Both the position numbers and the translations under genes were made by a program. Shown here piece by piece: positions 37,204 to 49,310 of a DNA stretch of 64,000 nucleotides. Below the pieces are notes generated by a model that worked only from the letters and a program-made list of their open reading frames with translations, did not search any database and was not told where the DNA came from. Origin of the DNA: Torreya grandis (Eukaryota; Streptophyta; Pinopsida; Cupressales; Taxaceae); assembly GCA_037957365.1 (NCBI GenBank), contig JARHVA010001174.1, positions 3,153,501-3,217,500 on the forward strand, written 5' to 3'. The stretch's first letter is position 1; each line of letters begins with the position of its first letter.

Positions 37204-37943
37204 GGACCCATACTTATGTAGTTCTCCCTTATGTATGGGAGTGTGTGTGCACAAGGGTGTAATATACTATATTAAGATGCATATAATGATCTATATTTTA
37301 ACTTGATAAATATATCTCATGGGATACTCTCTGAATGATTTAGACCTATCATATGAATACTTATATGCTTGATATACAAATAGGGATGAATAGGGTGGAA
37401 TAGATTGGTTGTGCAATTAATTAATTGAGTTTTAGTATGTGTTTGCTTAGTATTTTATAAATGAAGAATGAGAAAGCTTATACTTTTATTTATACTAAAC
37501 ATTTTAAAAATATATCACATTAGGGTTCAATAAGTCAAATAGGCTGACCCATAGTTTTCAAAACATTTTCAATTTGGATAAATTTTGGAAATTAGACACT
37601 AGATAAGGATATAGACACTACCATTGGTGGTGTCCCTCTATACTCAGTAGTGTCCAAAGGGATATAAAATAGGTATGCATTTGAAACTAATAGTGTAAGA
37701 TGTTTATTAGGTTTTAAGATTTCTGTGTAGTGTAGGAAACCTACATCAATATAATGACATAGATCAAACTAAGAGATAAGCATTTTGAAAAAGTGAGGTG
37801 GAAAATGTGAGCCTTTAGGCAATAGGGAGGTATAAAACTGAAGGGTAGAGCCTTGATTGATATTTATCAAATATAAAATATTGATATGTTATAAATATTT
37901 ATTTTTAGTATTTACACATTTACACATGCCTATACTTAGGTTA
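37204..37943. other. Spacer, no recognised gene
   Basis: AT-rich DNA between the right LTR and the first CACTA terminus. I see no gene and no clear repeat; it is the right flank of the Ty3/gypsy insertion. Confidence 0.5.
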
Positions 37944-38724
37944 CACTAGCAGAAAAACAACAATAAATGACTTTAAAAACTACTAAAAATTGCATACAAA
38001 TGACTAAGCTTGGTCATGTGACCATTAGTAGCTTATTTCTAGTCATTTATAATATGACCGAATTTATGACTAAACCATTTTTATTAATTTATTGGTTATT
38101 TTGATTGATCAATTTGGTAGTGTAGTTAATCATTAATTTAGTTATTGATTGTTGTTAACTGGTCATTTATTTAGTTAAGATAGTCATTTATTTATTCATT
38201 GTAATCATTAATTGCCATCAATTGGTAGTATATATAGTCATTTTTATTCACTAATTTCTATCCATTCATAGTATATTTAGTCATTTGTATTAACTAATTT
38301 CTATCCATTGGTAGTATATTTAGTCATTTTAATCATTAGTTTGTTGTCAATTGGTCATATATATTCACTAATTTCTGTCAATTGATAGTATATTTAGTCA
38401 ATTTAATTATTAATTAACATCAATTAGTAGTATATTTAGTCATTTTAATTGACTTGATTGATTTATATTAATTGGTAGTAAATTTAGTCATTTTAATTTT
38501 TAATTACCATCATTTGGTAATTTATTTAATTGTTTTTGTTCACTAATTTCTGTCAGCTAGTAGTATATTGATACATTATTTATTAATTACATAATCGTTA
38601 TATTTACTACTAGTTTAGTAATAAATTTTCATTTTTATGATATGAATAATTTATTAAATACCATAAATTGTATAATGCAGAAATAAACATAATTAAAACA
38701 TAAAAGAAAATAAAAAAACATATA
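37944..38724 (+). mobile_element. Left end of outer CACTA (En/Spm) transposon
   Basis: The sequence starts cactagcagaaaaacaac at 37944, a CACTA-type terminus. It continues with many subterminal repeats of the type tagtcatt and tgaccattagtag through about 38620. Roughly the first 180 bases align closely with the start of the second CACTA element at 39126. The element is interrupted at 38725 by a LINE-like insertion and appears to resume at about 61701, where a CACTA ORF remnant is found. Its right end is not in the window. Confidence 0.75.
38691..38724. repeat. Probable target-site duplication, left copy
   Basis: The segment starting aattaaaacataaaag and ending acatata recurs at 61701-61737 (aattaaaacataaaagt...acatata) with a few differences. 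It is followed here by seven T at 38725-38731, as expected for the poly-A end of a minus-strand LINE insertion. The AT-rich composition makes chance similarity possible, but the positions fit the nest model. Confidence 0.55.
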
Positions 38725-39125
38725 TTTTTTTAGATCATTATGGGGTTAGTATTGGACACCTAGCCCACAAAGTAAAAAGTTTTACAATACCTAACACAAA
38801 GCCAACTAAAACTAAAAAACAATAGACACCACCAAAAGTCAAGACTAAGAGCAACATCGAAGGGCCACATAAGAACCCCACAGAATAGGAAACAACCACA
38901 AACCCAAAAAACTAGATAGACTAAAATACAAAAAACTAACAAGGACATCAAACTGATAGCTAACATAGTAGCACCCATGATACCCTCCTCATCCAAATTT
39001 GATAGCAACACCACATCATATTCACCCCTAAACGTTCTTCCTTCCCCATCACAACTATTTTCCTCACTTAGACCATTCTTTTGAAGCCCCCAGATGAGGA
39101 AGGCATAGAAGACATTGTCACCTCC
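38725..39125 (-). mobile_element. 3' piece of LINE-like insertion split by a CACTA
   Basis: This minus-strand piece ends in a short poly-A (poly-T 38725-38731). It carries a 122-codon open segment, GGDNVFYAFLIWGLQKNG and a Cys/Leu/Phe-rich hydrophobic tail. Its upstream continuation appears to lie across the inner CACTA at 60093-61700, because removing 39126-60092 joins protein-like sequence on both sides. I do not recognise the protein. The hydrophobic tail should not be taken as proof of a membrane protein. Confidence 0.5.
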
Positions 39126-39540
39126 CACTAGTACAAAAACAACAATATATCATTAAAAAACAACTGAAATTACATATAAATGACCAAACATGATCATGTG
39201 ACCATTAGTAGTTTATTGCCAGTCATTTATAACATGACCAAATTGATGACTAAACCATTTTTAGTCATTTATTGGTTGTTTTGATTGATCAATTTGCTAG
39301 TATATTTAGTCATTGATTTTTGTAATCTAGTCACTTATTTAGTCATTTATATTCACTAATATATTTATTCATTAATTTAGTCATTGATTGTTGTTAACTC
39401 ATCACTTATTTACCCATTTTTGTTCACTAATTTTTGTCCATTGGTAGTGTATTTGGTCATTAATTTTAATCATCATTTTGATCAATTTAGTAGTATATTT
39501 AGTCATTTTTATTCACTGATTTCATTGGTCATCATTGTGT

Positions 39541-40599
39541 TTTGATCACATTTGTTGCATTTTTGGGGAAACTTAGCTACACCAACATATAATCGATGTA
39601 ATTGTAAATTCTCACTTCTTGAAAGAAGAATTTAGAAAACCTTCAATATGGATTATAAATGATGATTACAAACACCCATTACACTATTTTACTTGTTACA
39701 TTTTATAGCTGGGGGTATCTTTTCAGCTTTCATTGGATGCATGAGTAGTAGTAGCATAGATATTTTAAATATATATATCTAAAAAATGTGGAGAGATGTC
39801 AAATTTTAGACTCATATTTTATATTTGTCACATACCATACTGATTAAGACTCCATTAACTTATTCATTAATTTATAGTTGACAAGAGTATGAAAAAATTT
39901 AAGTTGTAATATTAAGTACAAGAAAGGTAATTCCAATTAGGCTGCAGATTACTTAAGTCACCTCCAATTAAGTGATAAGAGTACCTTAATATTAGGCACA
40001 ATAAAAGTAGCTCCAATTATGCTAGAAACTAATTATGTCACCTCCAATTATAGTACTAACAATAATCCTGGATTCATGTGGCCATGAGAATTTTAAATGG
40101 CCCATGTTGTATGGTAGTGATCCTTTATTTTATTCATAGACCACATAAAATTCATAAATATTATTCTACTCAATATGTAGAGCATGACTATGATTAATCC
40201 ATGAATATTTCTCATGAATCAACATTTATACTATTAAGGAATATAGCTTACTCTAATTTGAAACTCAAGATGAATTAATAAATGTTTGGGTATTAGATAC
40301 AAGTACCACCAAACATATGGCATACTGATGAGACTTCAAAACATATGACATAAAACATAAAAAAACATAATCAATCATTCAATTACACATAATGAAACAT
40401 CTATTAAGAAGGAAAAATAACAAAATTTTATTGAGAAAAGGTGTTCTTACAACAAATACAAGACATAAATATGTGTCTTTGATTTGAAAAATATGTTAAT
40501 ACAAAGTATGTTTCTCAGTGCTATGATTGAGAAAAATGAGTTACAATACCTTTTTTTACTTCTACAACTCCAAAATAGACAAAAAACACTAAGAATATC
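39541..40599. other. Untranslated CACTA interior
   Basis: No gene is seen. Two short related segments ending in ctccaatta and following a tacaagaaa/cacaataaa word occur at about 39900-40060 (aggtaattccaatt, gtagctccaatt, cacctccaatt). This part separates the left subterminal repeats from the first minus-strand ORF remnant. Confidence 0.45.
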
Positions 40600-41010
40600 C
40601 CTAAACAACACATTTAAATTATTGCATAAAGTAGTGGGCTAAGCTGTCTAATAGCTAGTACATGATAAACATCAAATATGTCATTTTTTTCAAATATTTT
40701 AGGGGCCACCACATGAAGGTCCCTTATTTCTCTTTTAGATGGAAAAATTCACCTATTTTGTGTTCATAAGCAAGGGGTATGTTACTTGTGACCTTTAAAA
40801 TATTTATATTTACATCTCCTATTATTTTCAATTTGACTCCATGTATAATAAATAGTGAGTGAATCTACCCAATGACCAGAACAACAACATCAAATGGATC
40901 CACCACCTGGACTTTATCCCCTTCTTGGAGTTTATCAATAAATGTCTAAAAAAACAAAAAAAATACACATTATATTGAGATATAAAACACACATTATATT
41001 ATAAAAATGG
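40600..41010 (-). pseudogene. CACTA accessory ORF C-terminal domain (DUF8039-like), copy A
   Basis: On the minus strand it reads FIDKLQEGDKVQVVDPFDVV, a stop, IHSLFIIHGVKLKI, then VNINILKVTSNIPLAYEHKI, ending in GTFMWWPLKYL. The pattern IHG-L, V-V-V, LP and GT-I-WP is that of a conserved domain in the second ORF of plant CACTA elements (I believe it is the one catalogued as DUF8039). A second copy with the same layout lies at 61861-62240. Upstream parts of this ORF lie beyond the LINE insertion, at 43.9-45.3 kb. Confidence 0.65.
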
Positions 41011-41220
41011 AATGGGGTAACAATCACATATAGAGATGCAAAGGAAATTCAAATTGATTCTGGGTTCTTCAGGAAGAAAATGACAACCTGAGGAAAGGGG
41101 AATCACAAGGTGTTGATGGGGATTTAGGGTATAGTAGAGTTGAAGCGAGTCAAAGGGAAAATATTTTGATAGGATCAAACATGATTGAACTTGGCCATAG
41201 GAAATAAGGGCTTAAGTACA

Positions 41221-43070
41221 AGATGGATCCCAATAATAGGGAGGGTTTCCCTATGAATGAAACCCCTAACCAAAATCCTGAGATCCTAAACCTTTTGGGA
41301 TAGTTTGATCCAAAAGATGTTGGATAAAATTAATCCCTGGAAAGGAAAATGGCTCTCATGAGCTGGGAAACTAACAATGATCAAATCAGTTATCTCAACC
41401 ATGTCAATCTACATCATTTCTTACTTGGCACTTTTGAAGGGGATAGAGAACAAACTTGATCAACTCATGTAAAAAAAATTTTGGTAAGGCATAAAGGAGA
41501 AGGACAAGATAACTCTTGTGGATTGGGAGAATATTTGTAGATCCAAACAAGGTGGGGTTGGATTAAAAAAATTAGGCAATTCAAAATAAAGTTATTAGGA
41601 GCCCAACTAAATTGGAGGATACATATGGAACCCATAGTAAATGGGCCTAGATTTTGAATAGGAAATATTTGGGCAATGTCTCTTATGAAGGGATTTTGAC
41701 AGTCACAAACACCCCAAAAGGATCGAAGATATGGAAATTCATGAATAATTACAAATCATTCATCATGGATTTAATATCATGGGATGTACATGATGGTAAC
41801 AAATCTAAATTCTGGTCTGATTTTTGGGTAGGATATCCAAAATTGGATGACATTCTAGACATTCCACATATCAAGGAGACCCTCTCCAGGGTTTAGGGGA
41901 CCAAGGTTAAAGATTACATAATTATAGATCTAGTATAAGGAGGTGTAGGCTGAAAATGGAGGGATTTTTCAATATTCAATTTTAACCCCTAGGAGGTGGA
42001 TAGTCTCAATTAGGAACTAAAGAAAATAACATTGGTTTTTAGACAAGGAGAGGAACCCATTATTTGGTGTGGTTTAAATACTAGGATTTATTCAGTTAAG
42101 GTAGGCTATGTAAGTATAGTAAAGACACAAGGAGGTATGAGGAACATCATCCCTCTTTAATATTATTGGAATAAGTTTGGAATTCCTAAAGTAGGATTAT
42201 TCACTTGGGTAGCTCTAAAGAAAAGGATTCTAACTGCTGAAAGATTTAGGAAGATGGGTTTACATGGTCCTTCTCGATGTCCTTTAGGTAGAGCCCAAGA
42301 GGAGATAATGGATCACATTCTTCTTGGTTGTTAGTTCTCTTTTGAATGTTGGAGGTGGTTATGTATGAAGTTAGGATGGAAGAGTGCCCATCCCAATGAT
42401 ATAATGACTTTGTTTCAATACTAGCCCAATATCAAAAGACATTCTACTTATCATTTTTTATGGTTGATAAGTCCCATAATTCTAATATGGGATCTCTAGT
42501 AAGAACAAAATAGAAGAATGCTCCAAGACAAAGAAATGATCTCAAATCCCTCCAAAACAAGATTGAAGCAAGTATTGTGGAAATAGTTAACAACAAATTA
42601 AACTCTATTAGGTTAAAGGAGTTAGTTTTTTTAGACTGGGATGCTAGTATGAGGCTCTAATGGGGTGGTTTAAAAATTCCCCCTATTTTGGCTCAGAGGC
42701 TCAGAATAGAAAATAACAACATCAACAAGTAGTTTGGAGAGATCCACCAATAGGATGGGTAAAGTTAAATTTTGATGGATTAGCTAGAGGTAATCTTGGG
42801 GCTTTAGGGGTAGGATGTATAATTAGGGATTGGAAAGCAAGAATTGTAGTCACTTTTGATAAACCACTTTTAGAAGGAACTAATAATGAATCTGAGTTAA
42901 AGGCCTTATTGCATGGGTTATTTTTGTGTAAAATTATCAGAGCTAAGAAAGTGGAAATTGAAGGTGACTCAGCTATTATCATAAATTCTATAAGAACAAG
43001 GAAGACTCTAAATTGGAAGCTAAATGATCTTTTAGAAAAAGCCCAAAATTTGAATAGTACTTACTTTCAT
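41221..43070 (+). pseudogene. Plant L1-type LINE fragment: RT end, zf-RVT, RNase H
   Basis: This 5'-truncated LINE lies on the plus strand, opposite to the CACTA transposase. It begins in the last part of RT: WDSLIQKMLDKINPWKGKW, then AGKLTMIKSVISTMSIYIIS and ITLVDWENICRSKQGGVGLK. Next is the segment with SWDVHDGNKSKFWSDFW (41654-41896). The zinc-binding zf-RVT region near 42160-42440 reads FGIPKVGLFTWVALKKRILT, ending with DHILLGC and CWRWLC. The RNase H domain follows at 42725-43068: GWVKLNFDGLARGNLGALGV, NNESELKALLHGL and VEIEGDSAIIINS, keeping the Asp, Glu and Asp of the active site. It stops short of the normal RNase H end, and no poly-A tail is visible. Confidence 0.85.
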
Positions 43071-43333
43071 GTGGTTTCATGGCACTCACCTTGAGTTTAG
43101 TATGACTAATTATACTATGAATGTCATGCACATGCTCATCGAGTTCATCATCATAATTATCATTATCAACATTGACATGAAGTTGTACAATTTTATAGAG
43201 TGTGGTTTCATAGCTATCACCTTGATTTTAGTATGACTAATTATACTATGAATATTATGCACATTCTCATCTAGTTCATCATCATAATTATCATTATCAA
43301 CATTGACATGAAGTCGTATAGTTTTGCAGAAAG
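43071..43333. repeat. Tandem duplication, ~131 bp x 2
   Basis: The segment starting gtggtttcat, including tatgactaattatactatgaa and tcatcatcataattatcatta, occurs at 43071-43200 and again at 43201-43333 with about 10 differences. The first copy abuts the LINE RNase H end. A looser third relative starts at about 43620. Confidence 0.85.
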
Positions 43334-43870
43334 CTCTATTGATAGGGCCTTTTTATTTTCATTATAATTTCATATAATTTCTTTGCATGTAGTTTAATCA
43401 TCATGAAAAAATTAATATAAATCAAGTAAAGAATGCAAAATCTATAAATTTTTGTCCAAAAGAACATTTTAAGCATGAAAAATGACAAAACATTGGGACA
43501 TATTAACTTACAACTTAAAGAATGAAAAAGCTATTTTTTTTGTCCAAAAGAACATTTTAAGCATGAAGAATGACAAAACATTAGGATAGATAACTGATAA
43601 CTAATATATTAGCTCAACTAATTCCACACAACTATGATGATTATGTTGCACATTCTTGTCCAATTTGTGATGACCACTATCAATATCATAAGCTCTATTG
43701 ACATCATGAAGGCATTTTTTATTTTCTTGTTGCTTTGATAAAATTTCTCTACATGTGGTTTAACCATCATGAAAAAAAATGTACAAATCATTCAATAGTT
43801 AAGTAAAGAATTCAAGCTATAAATTTATCCAAAAGAACATTGTTTGGATCACTCCAACAATAAATAAACT
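43334..43870. repeat. Complex local repeats in CACTA ORF2 region
   Basis: The block gtccaaaagaacattttaag plus atgacaaaacatt occurs at about 43453 and 43540. The block containing tttaatcatcatgaaaaaa and aagtaaagaatgcaa at 43390-43430 recurs at about 43755-43810. The interior has therefore been duplicated more than once, in units of roughly 90 and 400 bases. No gene is readable here. Confidence 0.65.
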
Positions 43871-43899
43871 AGGTTGGATTCTCCTATGCTCAGATTTAA

Positions 43900-44640
43900 A
43901 TAATCTAAATATTAAGAGGCATTTGTATACATAATTTATAAACAAGAAGAAATGATATCAATAGAGCCTCTTACCTCATCTGAGTCTATGCATTTATGCT
44001 CATTCCATGTAGAAATTATAAGGTTAATGGAGGCAACCAACTGTGAAACTTTTTGAGTGAGACCGAATATGCAACTCATTACCTATTAGTACCCTTCATT
44101 TGAGTTGATATGATCTAGAGAGGCTCCTACTAGGCATTTAATAGATGGATATGAAATCTCTATTGATGAACTATATTTCCACTTCATCCCACTCTTAGAT
44201 TTACTAGGTCAATCTAGTTCTACCATATAATTAACAATATCTTCTGAATATGCTTCTCTATTATTGTTTGCCACCTAAAATACAATATCAATGTTAACAT
44301 ATAGTTAGTTCAATAAAAAATCAAAATAAATAACATAATGTAAATTGAACCAATAATCCATACACTTACAAAAAAAATTGTCCATTTTGGCCTACAACCT
44401 ACCTTGGCCAAATGTATATCTAGCCCTCACATTATCTCTTTCTTTCTTACCTCTATTACTCTTTGCCAAATATTCTTTAGAATGCATACTTTGTTTCAAT
44501 GCCTCCCACTTTTTGGGATATAGAGTGGAGTCTAACCTCTCTTTCTCTTCCATGATTGTTTTTCTACAATTGTATCTAAAATTGTTCATCAAAATTCTCA
44601 TCCTTTACTTGTAATCTTTTTTAGAGATTTGTCCACTAGT
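43900..44640 (-). pseudogene. CACTA ORF2: plant transposase (Ptta/En/Spm, Transposase_24-like)
   Basis: The open stretch 44601-44392 reads MNNFRYNC and KKWEALKQSMHSKEYLAKSN, then an RARYTFGQG tail. The Trp-Glu-x-x-Lys, Ser-Lys-Glu, Ser-Asn/Arg and Gly motifs match the PF03004-type plant transposase region of En/Spm ORFs (normally ending AK-NR, then a H-GS-like segment). The rest towards 43900 is strongly decayed. It lies downstream of TNP2 on the same strand, as in other CACTA elements with two ORFs. Confidence 0.65.
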
Positions 44641-44888
44641 AATCTCAAAAGCATTTTCTATTTTTTTTATAAAATTTCCATAGTTCTTGGGTCTTGATAT
44701 GAAAAACTTGATTTGTAAATATCCAAATGGGCCCTACATCTTACACCCAAATCAGAGGCCCACTATGCAACATTTGGCCCAATGGGCTCACTATCTCTTG
44801 ATACCTCAACCAATAATGGCTTCTTGCCTTATAATTTTCTTTCTTTTGCATTCTTTTATGTAGATTTATATAAATCTTGACTCAATAA

Positions 44889-45330
44889 TTATCTTTTGAA
44901 AAAAGTAGACACATCTTCTATTAAACCACTATCAATATTTATATCTGATCCACTAGTTCCTTCAAAATTTCTAATCGTAACAGGTGCACTCTGAGACACA
45001 ACAGATGCAAACAGTCTCTCTTCATGACTTTCATTAACTATAACTTCATGCTTCTTGGCCACATCAGGTATGGCATGAGTAGGTAGATCAATATTGTTCT
45101 CCATAAATTTAACTTCAAACACATCCTTTAATGTTGAATAAATCATCTGTAGACCTATTGTTCCTTTGCTCTGATGTTTTTCAATAATCTCTCTTAGAAT
45201 TTGTACTAAAAGATCATAATGATGTTGCACATCACCATGTGATATATCAGGCTGCACATCACCATGTGCTATATCAGTCTACACATCAGCATATGTTATA
45301 TCAAGATACACATCATCATAATTATTATTT
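44889..45330 (-). pseudogene. CACTA ORF2 N-terminal part with 9-residue repeats
   Basis: A 122-codon open stretch (45257-44889) begins in a Pro-Asp-Ile-x-His-Gly-Asp-Val-Gln repeat. It continues as HHYDLLVQILREIIEKHQSK and ends in a segment with SVVSQSAPVTIRNFEG. I do not recognise a domain. The position before the Transposase_24-like region and on the same strand suggests that it is the N-terminal part of the same ORF. The 27-bp minisatellite at 45225-45320 encodes the repeat. Confidence 0.5.
45225..45320 (-). repeat. 27-bp minisatellite, about 3.6 copies
   Basis: Units start at 45225, 45252, 45279 and 45306 (ttgcacatcaccatgtgata, ctgcacatcaccatgtgcta, ctacacatcagcatatgtta, atacacatcatcataa). 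The length is a multiple of three, so on the minus strand it encodes a 9-residue repeat like PDISHGDVQ without breaking the frame. Confidence 0.85.
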
Positions 45331-45960
45331 TCACCAACTGCATTTATTGAATCACAAATGCATTGGCTTATATGATATGGTGGTATTGTATCCTTTCTTT
45401 CCTTTTGTTTTTTCTCTACATTTTATTTGCACTCTTTTTCTTACCTATAAAACAAAAAAAATCATATTATGTCTTATATACATAAATCTCTTGCCTATAA
45501 AATTTTATTAAATACTATTAAACAAATAATATACTACTTAGTGGATTTACAACTTGCCTGTTTGTCAAACGAAGACATGATAAATATTCATTATTTTTGG
45601 CCACTTTTTCTCTATGAAATTACTCATAATCTATCAATGAAATTTCAGCATTATGACCACTATCAGCGACTAATTTGCACCACTACAGTCCTTTTCCTCA
45701 TTTCCTAAAGTCCAAATAAATAATAATGTATAATTCAATAACTTGGATTAGTAAAAATTTATTGAGTTCATAAGTTGATAACTATTGACATTCTAATCCA
45801 CTAATAAATGCAAATGGAAACTTAAAATATAATTCAATTTATAAATTAAAAAAAAATTGTAGTAAAAAACCAAGAAGATTTTTACAATTATAGGTATCAA
45901 ACTATCAATATGACTATCCCTTATTTCAACTAGATATTGATACTTATAAATATTGATCAC
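45331..45960. other. Inter-ORF spacer of the CACTA element
   Basis: AT-rich with no recognised domain on either strand. It separates the ORF2 remnant from the TNP2 ORF tail. Confidence 0.45.
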
Positions 45961-46700
45961 TCCTATCTACATATGCTTGATTTTCTTCCTCATACTCATC
46001 TATGAAATGCAATACATTATCTCTCCCAATATCTTCATTGGTAATCAAAATCTCTTCTTCAAACACTCCATCATTGTCTTCATCCACTTCTTTGAATGTT
46101 TATTATAAATTAACATATTTCCCATTAAGCATTATATCAAAAACTTCCATAAATTTTCATTTGGAATGATACTCTGTTTGAATGACATATGACCATCCTA
46201 GGCTTCTTACATCATCAATTAGAAATGATTGGTTCATTTGAAGAGGGGAAACATACAACTCATCTTTGATAAAAATTGTCTTTTATTTATGCGTACAAAT
46301 CCATACTCATCAAATTATATAGTGGATGGTCATATACAATTACATTTTAATAATATAGGACTATTTTCACTAAAAATCTGCTTGAATAATTTCTTAGATG
46401 AATCCAACATAAAATTTCTTCTCGGTTTCGTGAATAAATTTAGCACTAACAACACAATCATAATTTGTCTTTCCTTTATCTTTTTCTTCCACTCTTAAAT
46501 GACTAATATAGGCCCACATTCCACTAAAATGCATAGGCCATAAATGTGGAGATTTTTAAAGCTTACTTTAATCTGATATTATATCTTGACCTTCTTCTTT
46601 TGCATCACTAACTACATTAGCAATCCATTTTTCAAATTTTGGAAAAGAATCACCTCTAATAAAATCATGACATCTATGCTTTTGAGGTCGATGTTGCATC
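45960..46700 (-). pseudogene. CACTA transposase C-terminal domain (DUF4216-like)
   Basis: On the minus strand the reading shows GMWAYISHLRVEEKDKGKT at about 46520-46460, then FLSENSPILL-like and DEYGFVRINKRQF segments. QMNQSFLIDDVRSLGWSYVI at about 46250-46180 corresponds to the PFILASQA-type segment that ends DUF4216, a domain found after DUF4218 in TNP2-type transposases. Several frame changes and stops occur. Assignment rests partly on its place after DUF4218. Confidence 0.6.
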
Positions 46701-47075
46701 TAAGATTAATTATGTTCTTCTTATTTTATATATAGAATATTAATGTATAAATAGTAAGACTAATAATATAAATTTATAAATGCAATTGAGTAAATAAATT
46801 ATTATGTAAATTTTTTTTACCTATGCCACTTATCAAATGAACATGTGTTTTGAAGAATATAGGCATGTATCACACTTCTTTCTTGATGTGATAGCTTGAA
46901 CTGACATCCATTAAATTATAATAATTCACCTACAACTCTCTCAACTTCATCATCATCCCATACACATTGATTGAAAATTTTAAAATCCTTCATATATTAT
47001 GTGCAAAATCCCATGGCCTCTTGCATTGAATATCCCTCAGACATGCTACCTTCCAATTTTTCCATAATATGAATA

Positions 47076-47480
47076 ATGTTTTTCAAAACCTTCATATATC
47101 ATTCAATAAGATACATCCATCTCATTCTTACTTGGCTACAATGCTCTAGTTCATATTCTAGATGTATCAAAATATGCATACAAATGTTAAAGATTGTTGG
47201 TGGAAATTCCTGTTCCAATAGACAAAGGACTTCAAAAACCTCCTCCCTCAAACTATCAAAGTTTAAAGGATATAATACATGTAAACTCATTCTATTTAAT
47301 TTTAGGCCCAACCTTATAATTGACAATCTTGGCCACTTTGCCAAACTTGATATATTTACCATAATAGGTAAAATATTATTGATTATGACATGATATTCAT
47401 GGGTCTTGAGGCCTCTTAAGCCATTAATATCATTTTGGCTTCTAATACTACTACTTATATATCCAGTCATAAATCAAGTC
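47076..47480 (-). pseudogene. CACTA transposase DUF4218 domain
   Basis: A 123-codon open stretch (47470-47099) reads GLRGLKTHEYHVIINNILPI, then SLAKWPRLSIIRLG, FDSLREEVFEVLCLLEQEFP and PTIFNICMHILIHLEYELEH, ending in VRMRWMYLIE. GLK-HD-HV, the LE-FPP-FFDIM-HL pattern and RWMYP are the defining motifs of DUF4218 (PF13960), which follows the TNP2 domain in plant CACTA transposases. This is one of the best preserved pieces of the element. Confidence 0.88.
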
Positions 47481-48880
47481 TGAGACATCAACTATAATAA
47501 TTGTACACATTGTCCCTTTTGTCTAGACATAAAGAGCACTAAATTTTCTATATTTTTCATCAACACATTTTTTAACCTAAAGATTTTGATGAATATTTAG
47601 TTGTCAAAAGTCTTCATGTGATGAAATAGTATAAATAGCACCAAAAAGAGTTTCTATAATAGCATAGGCTATATTTTTATTAGTATGCATAAAGTCAACA
47701 ATATGCCTAATGGCTATATCCTTAAAGTATGGCAACTTATAGAATATGCACAACTTTTTTACACTACTTTAATTACATGGATCATATCTACTACCAAACA
47801 TCCCATCATTTTCAATAAATGACATTATTTTCTGTCCATTCTCAATCATGTAATCACTTATTTTTAGCAATGGTGCTTCATGATTCTCATTTTGACCATT
47901 GAAACATGTTTTTTGTTGACTATATGGTGATCTATTTTAAGGTGAGCACAATGTACATAATAAATACACTTACACAAACTTCTTGAGTGCCTCAAAAAAT
48001 CCTTAAAGTTACAAGTAGGACACCATGGTATCCATGAACACTGAGACCAGACAATGTGCCATATGCAGGAAGATCACGAATCATAAACAATAAGGAAGCT
48101 CTTAATTTGAATTTGATTAAATGACCATCCCTTAAATATTGAATTGCTTCAATTCCTTTCCATAATTCTATTAACTCATCATATAATGGCTCTGGATAAG
48201 CATCAATTGTATCTAAAGTCACACTTATATTTCTTGGTATAATCAATGATAGCATTAAGAAAAATGGTTCAGTTGCTAACCATGGAGGCAAGTTATAATT
48301 TATTAAAAACACTGGCCAAGTTGACCATTAAGTACTTTGATCTGAGAATGGGTTCACCCCATCTAGAGCTAAACCCAACCTTATATTATAAGGATCTTGA
48401 GAAAAATCAAGCCATATGTTATCAAATTCCATCCACATCTTATAATAAGGCACATGTCATTGTTTTCCATCAGTGCTCTTATTTTGGGCATGCCATTACA
48501 TAATTTCAACAATGTCTCTACACCTATACATTTGGAGTAATCATGGGATTATTAAAAAGTGGTGAAGAACCTTTCTAGGAACCACAATTGATTTTAACCC
48601 TTATCTATACCTTGCTTCATGACATTTTGGACATTCACTCTCACTGGCAAGATTATTGTAAAATAATACATAACCATTCACACATGTGTGGATGTTTTCA
48701 TACCCTAAGCCTAGCTTAGTGATTTTATTTTTACAATGACTTCATTTTATTGGTAATGTGGAGTCAGGTGGTAACAATGAACTTAATAATGCCAATAATT
48801 GATCTACACTCTCATTTGTCCAACCAAACACCACTTGCAAGTTAAGAATTTGAAGGATTTTTGTCAAATGACTTAACTTT
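47480..48880 (-). pseudogene. CACTA transposase TNP2 domain (Transposase_21)
   Basis: This is the catalytic transposase of the inner CACTA. At about 48690-48600 comes a zinc-binding stretch, HTCVNGYVLFYNN followed by ECPKCHEARY. FSQDPYNIRLGLALDGVNPF lies at about 48405-48345. INYNLPPWLATEPFFLMLSL follows at about 48312, then the IIPRN, LYDELIELW and RDLPAYGTLSGLSVHGY motifs. Towards 47600 comes KLCIFYKLPYFKDIAIRH, then the DFMHTNKNIAYAIIETL motif (usually DVMHIEKNV). All are textbook PF02992 motifs in order. Frameshifts near 48310 and 47990 and stops at Gln codons show that it is dead. Confidence 0.92.
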
Positions 48881-49310
48881 TAATTATCATACATAGGCTT
48901 TAAAGCATCTTCCATCAACTTAGCCCAATCATAATTTAGACCCTCATTCAACATTATATCAACTTCAAACCCTTTGTCTAACATTGTTTCCTTTTCATCT
49001 ATGTTTGGTGCCACTTCATCTATATTTGTTGCCTCTTCATGTCTCACATTCTGTAATTCTATCATATCTTCATAATAATTTTAATTCTAAGGGCTTATAC
49101 CACTATGCCTATATCTTATCATATGTTGATAAATAAGATTTCTTTTTCTCATCTTTCTACCAAGACATTCATTACATGGACATGAATATTTATCCATGTC
49201 CCTCTCATCGGCTACTCTATCATCAAATGCATGGTATTGATTCATAGTCAACCTTCGACATTGATCCATATATAATATTCTACACATATCAACAAAAATC
49301 TATTGGGGAA
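48880..49310 (-). pseudogene. CACTA transposase-associated N-terminal domain
   Basis: The N-terminus of the TNP2 ORF. The open stretch 49287-49087 holds MDQCRRL and then YSCPCNECLGRKMRKRNLIY with QHMIRY, the CPC-x-x-C and H-M pattern of the transposase-associated domain (PF13963). The acidic linker 49065-48880 has IDEVAPNIDEKE, then YDWAKLMEDALKPMYDN, which matches the linker before TNP2 in related proteins. The likely start is the Met of MDQCRRL at about 49270. Beyond 49310 no coding is seen. Confidence 0.82.

Noticed and set aside
25671..37208. Five-base target-site duplication of the large Ty3/gypsy element
   Set aside because: The bases next to both LTR ends (tatta on the left, ggacc or atttt on the right) do not match, and the exact LTR ends are uncertain.
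38760..39128. 122-codon hydrophobic ORF as a membrane protein gene
   Set aside because: It lies in the split LINE-like insertion and runs into the CACTA end; hydrophobicity alone does not support a host gene.
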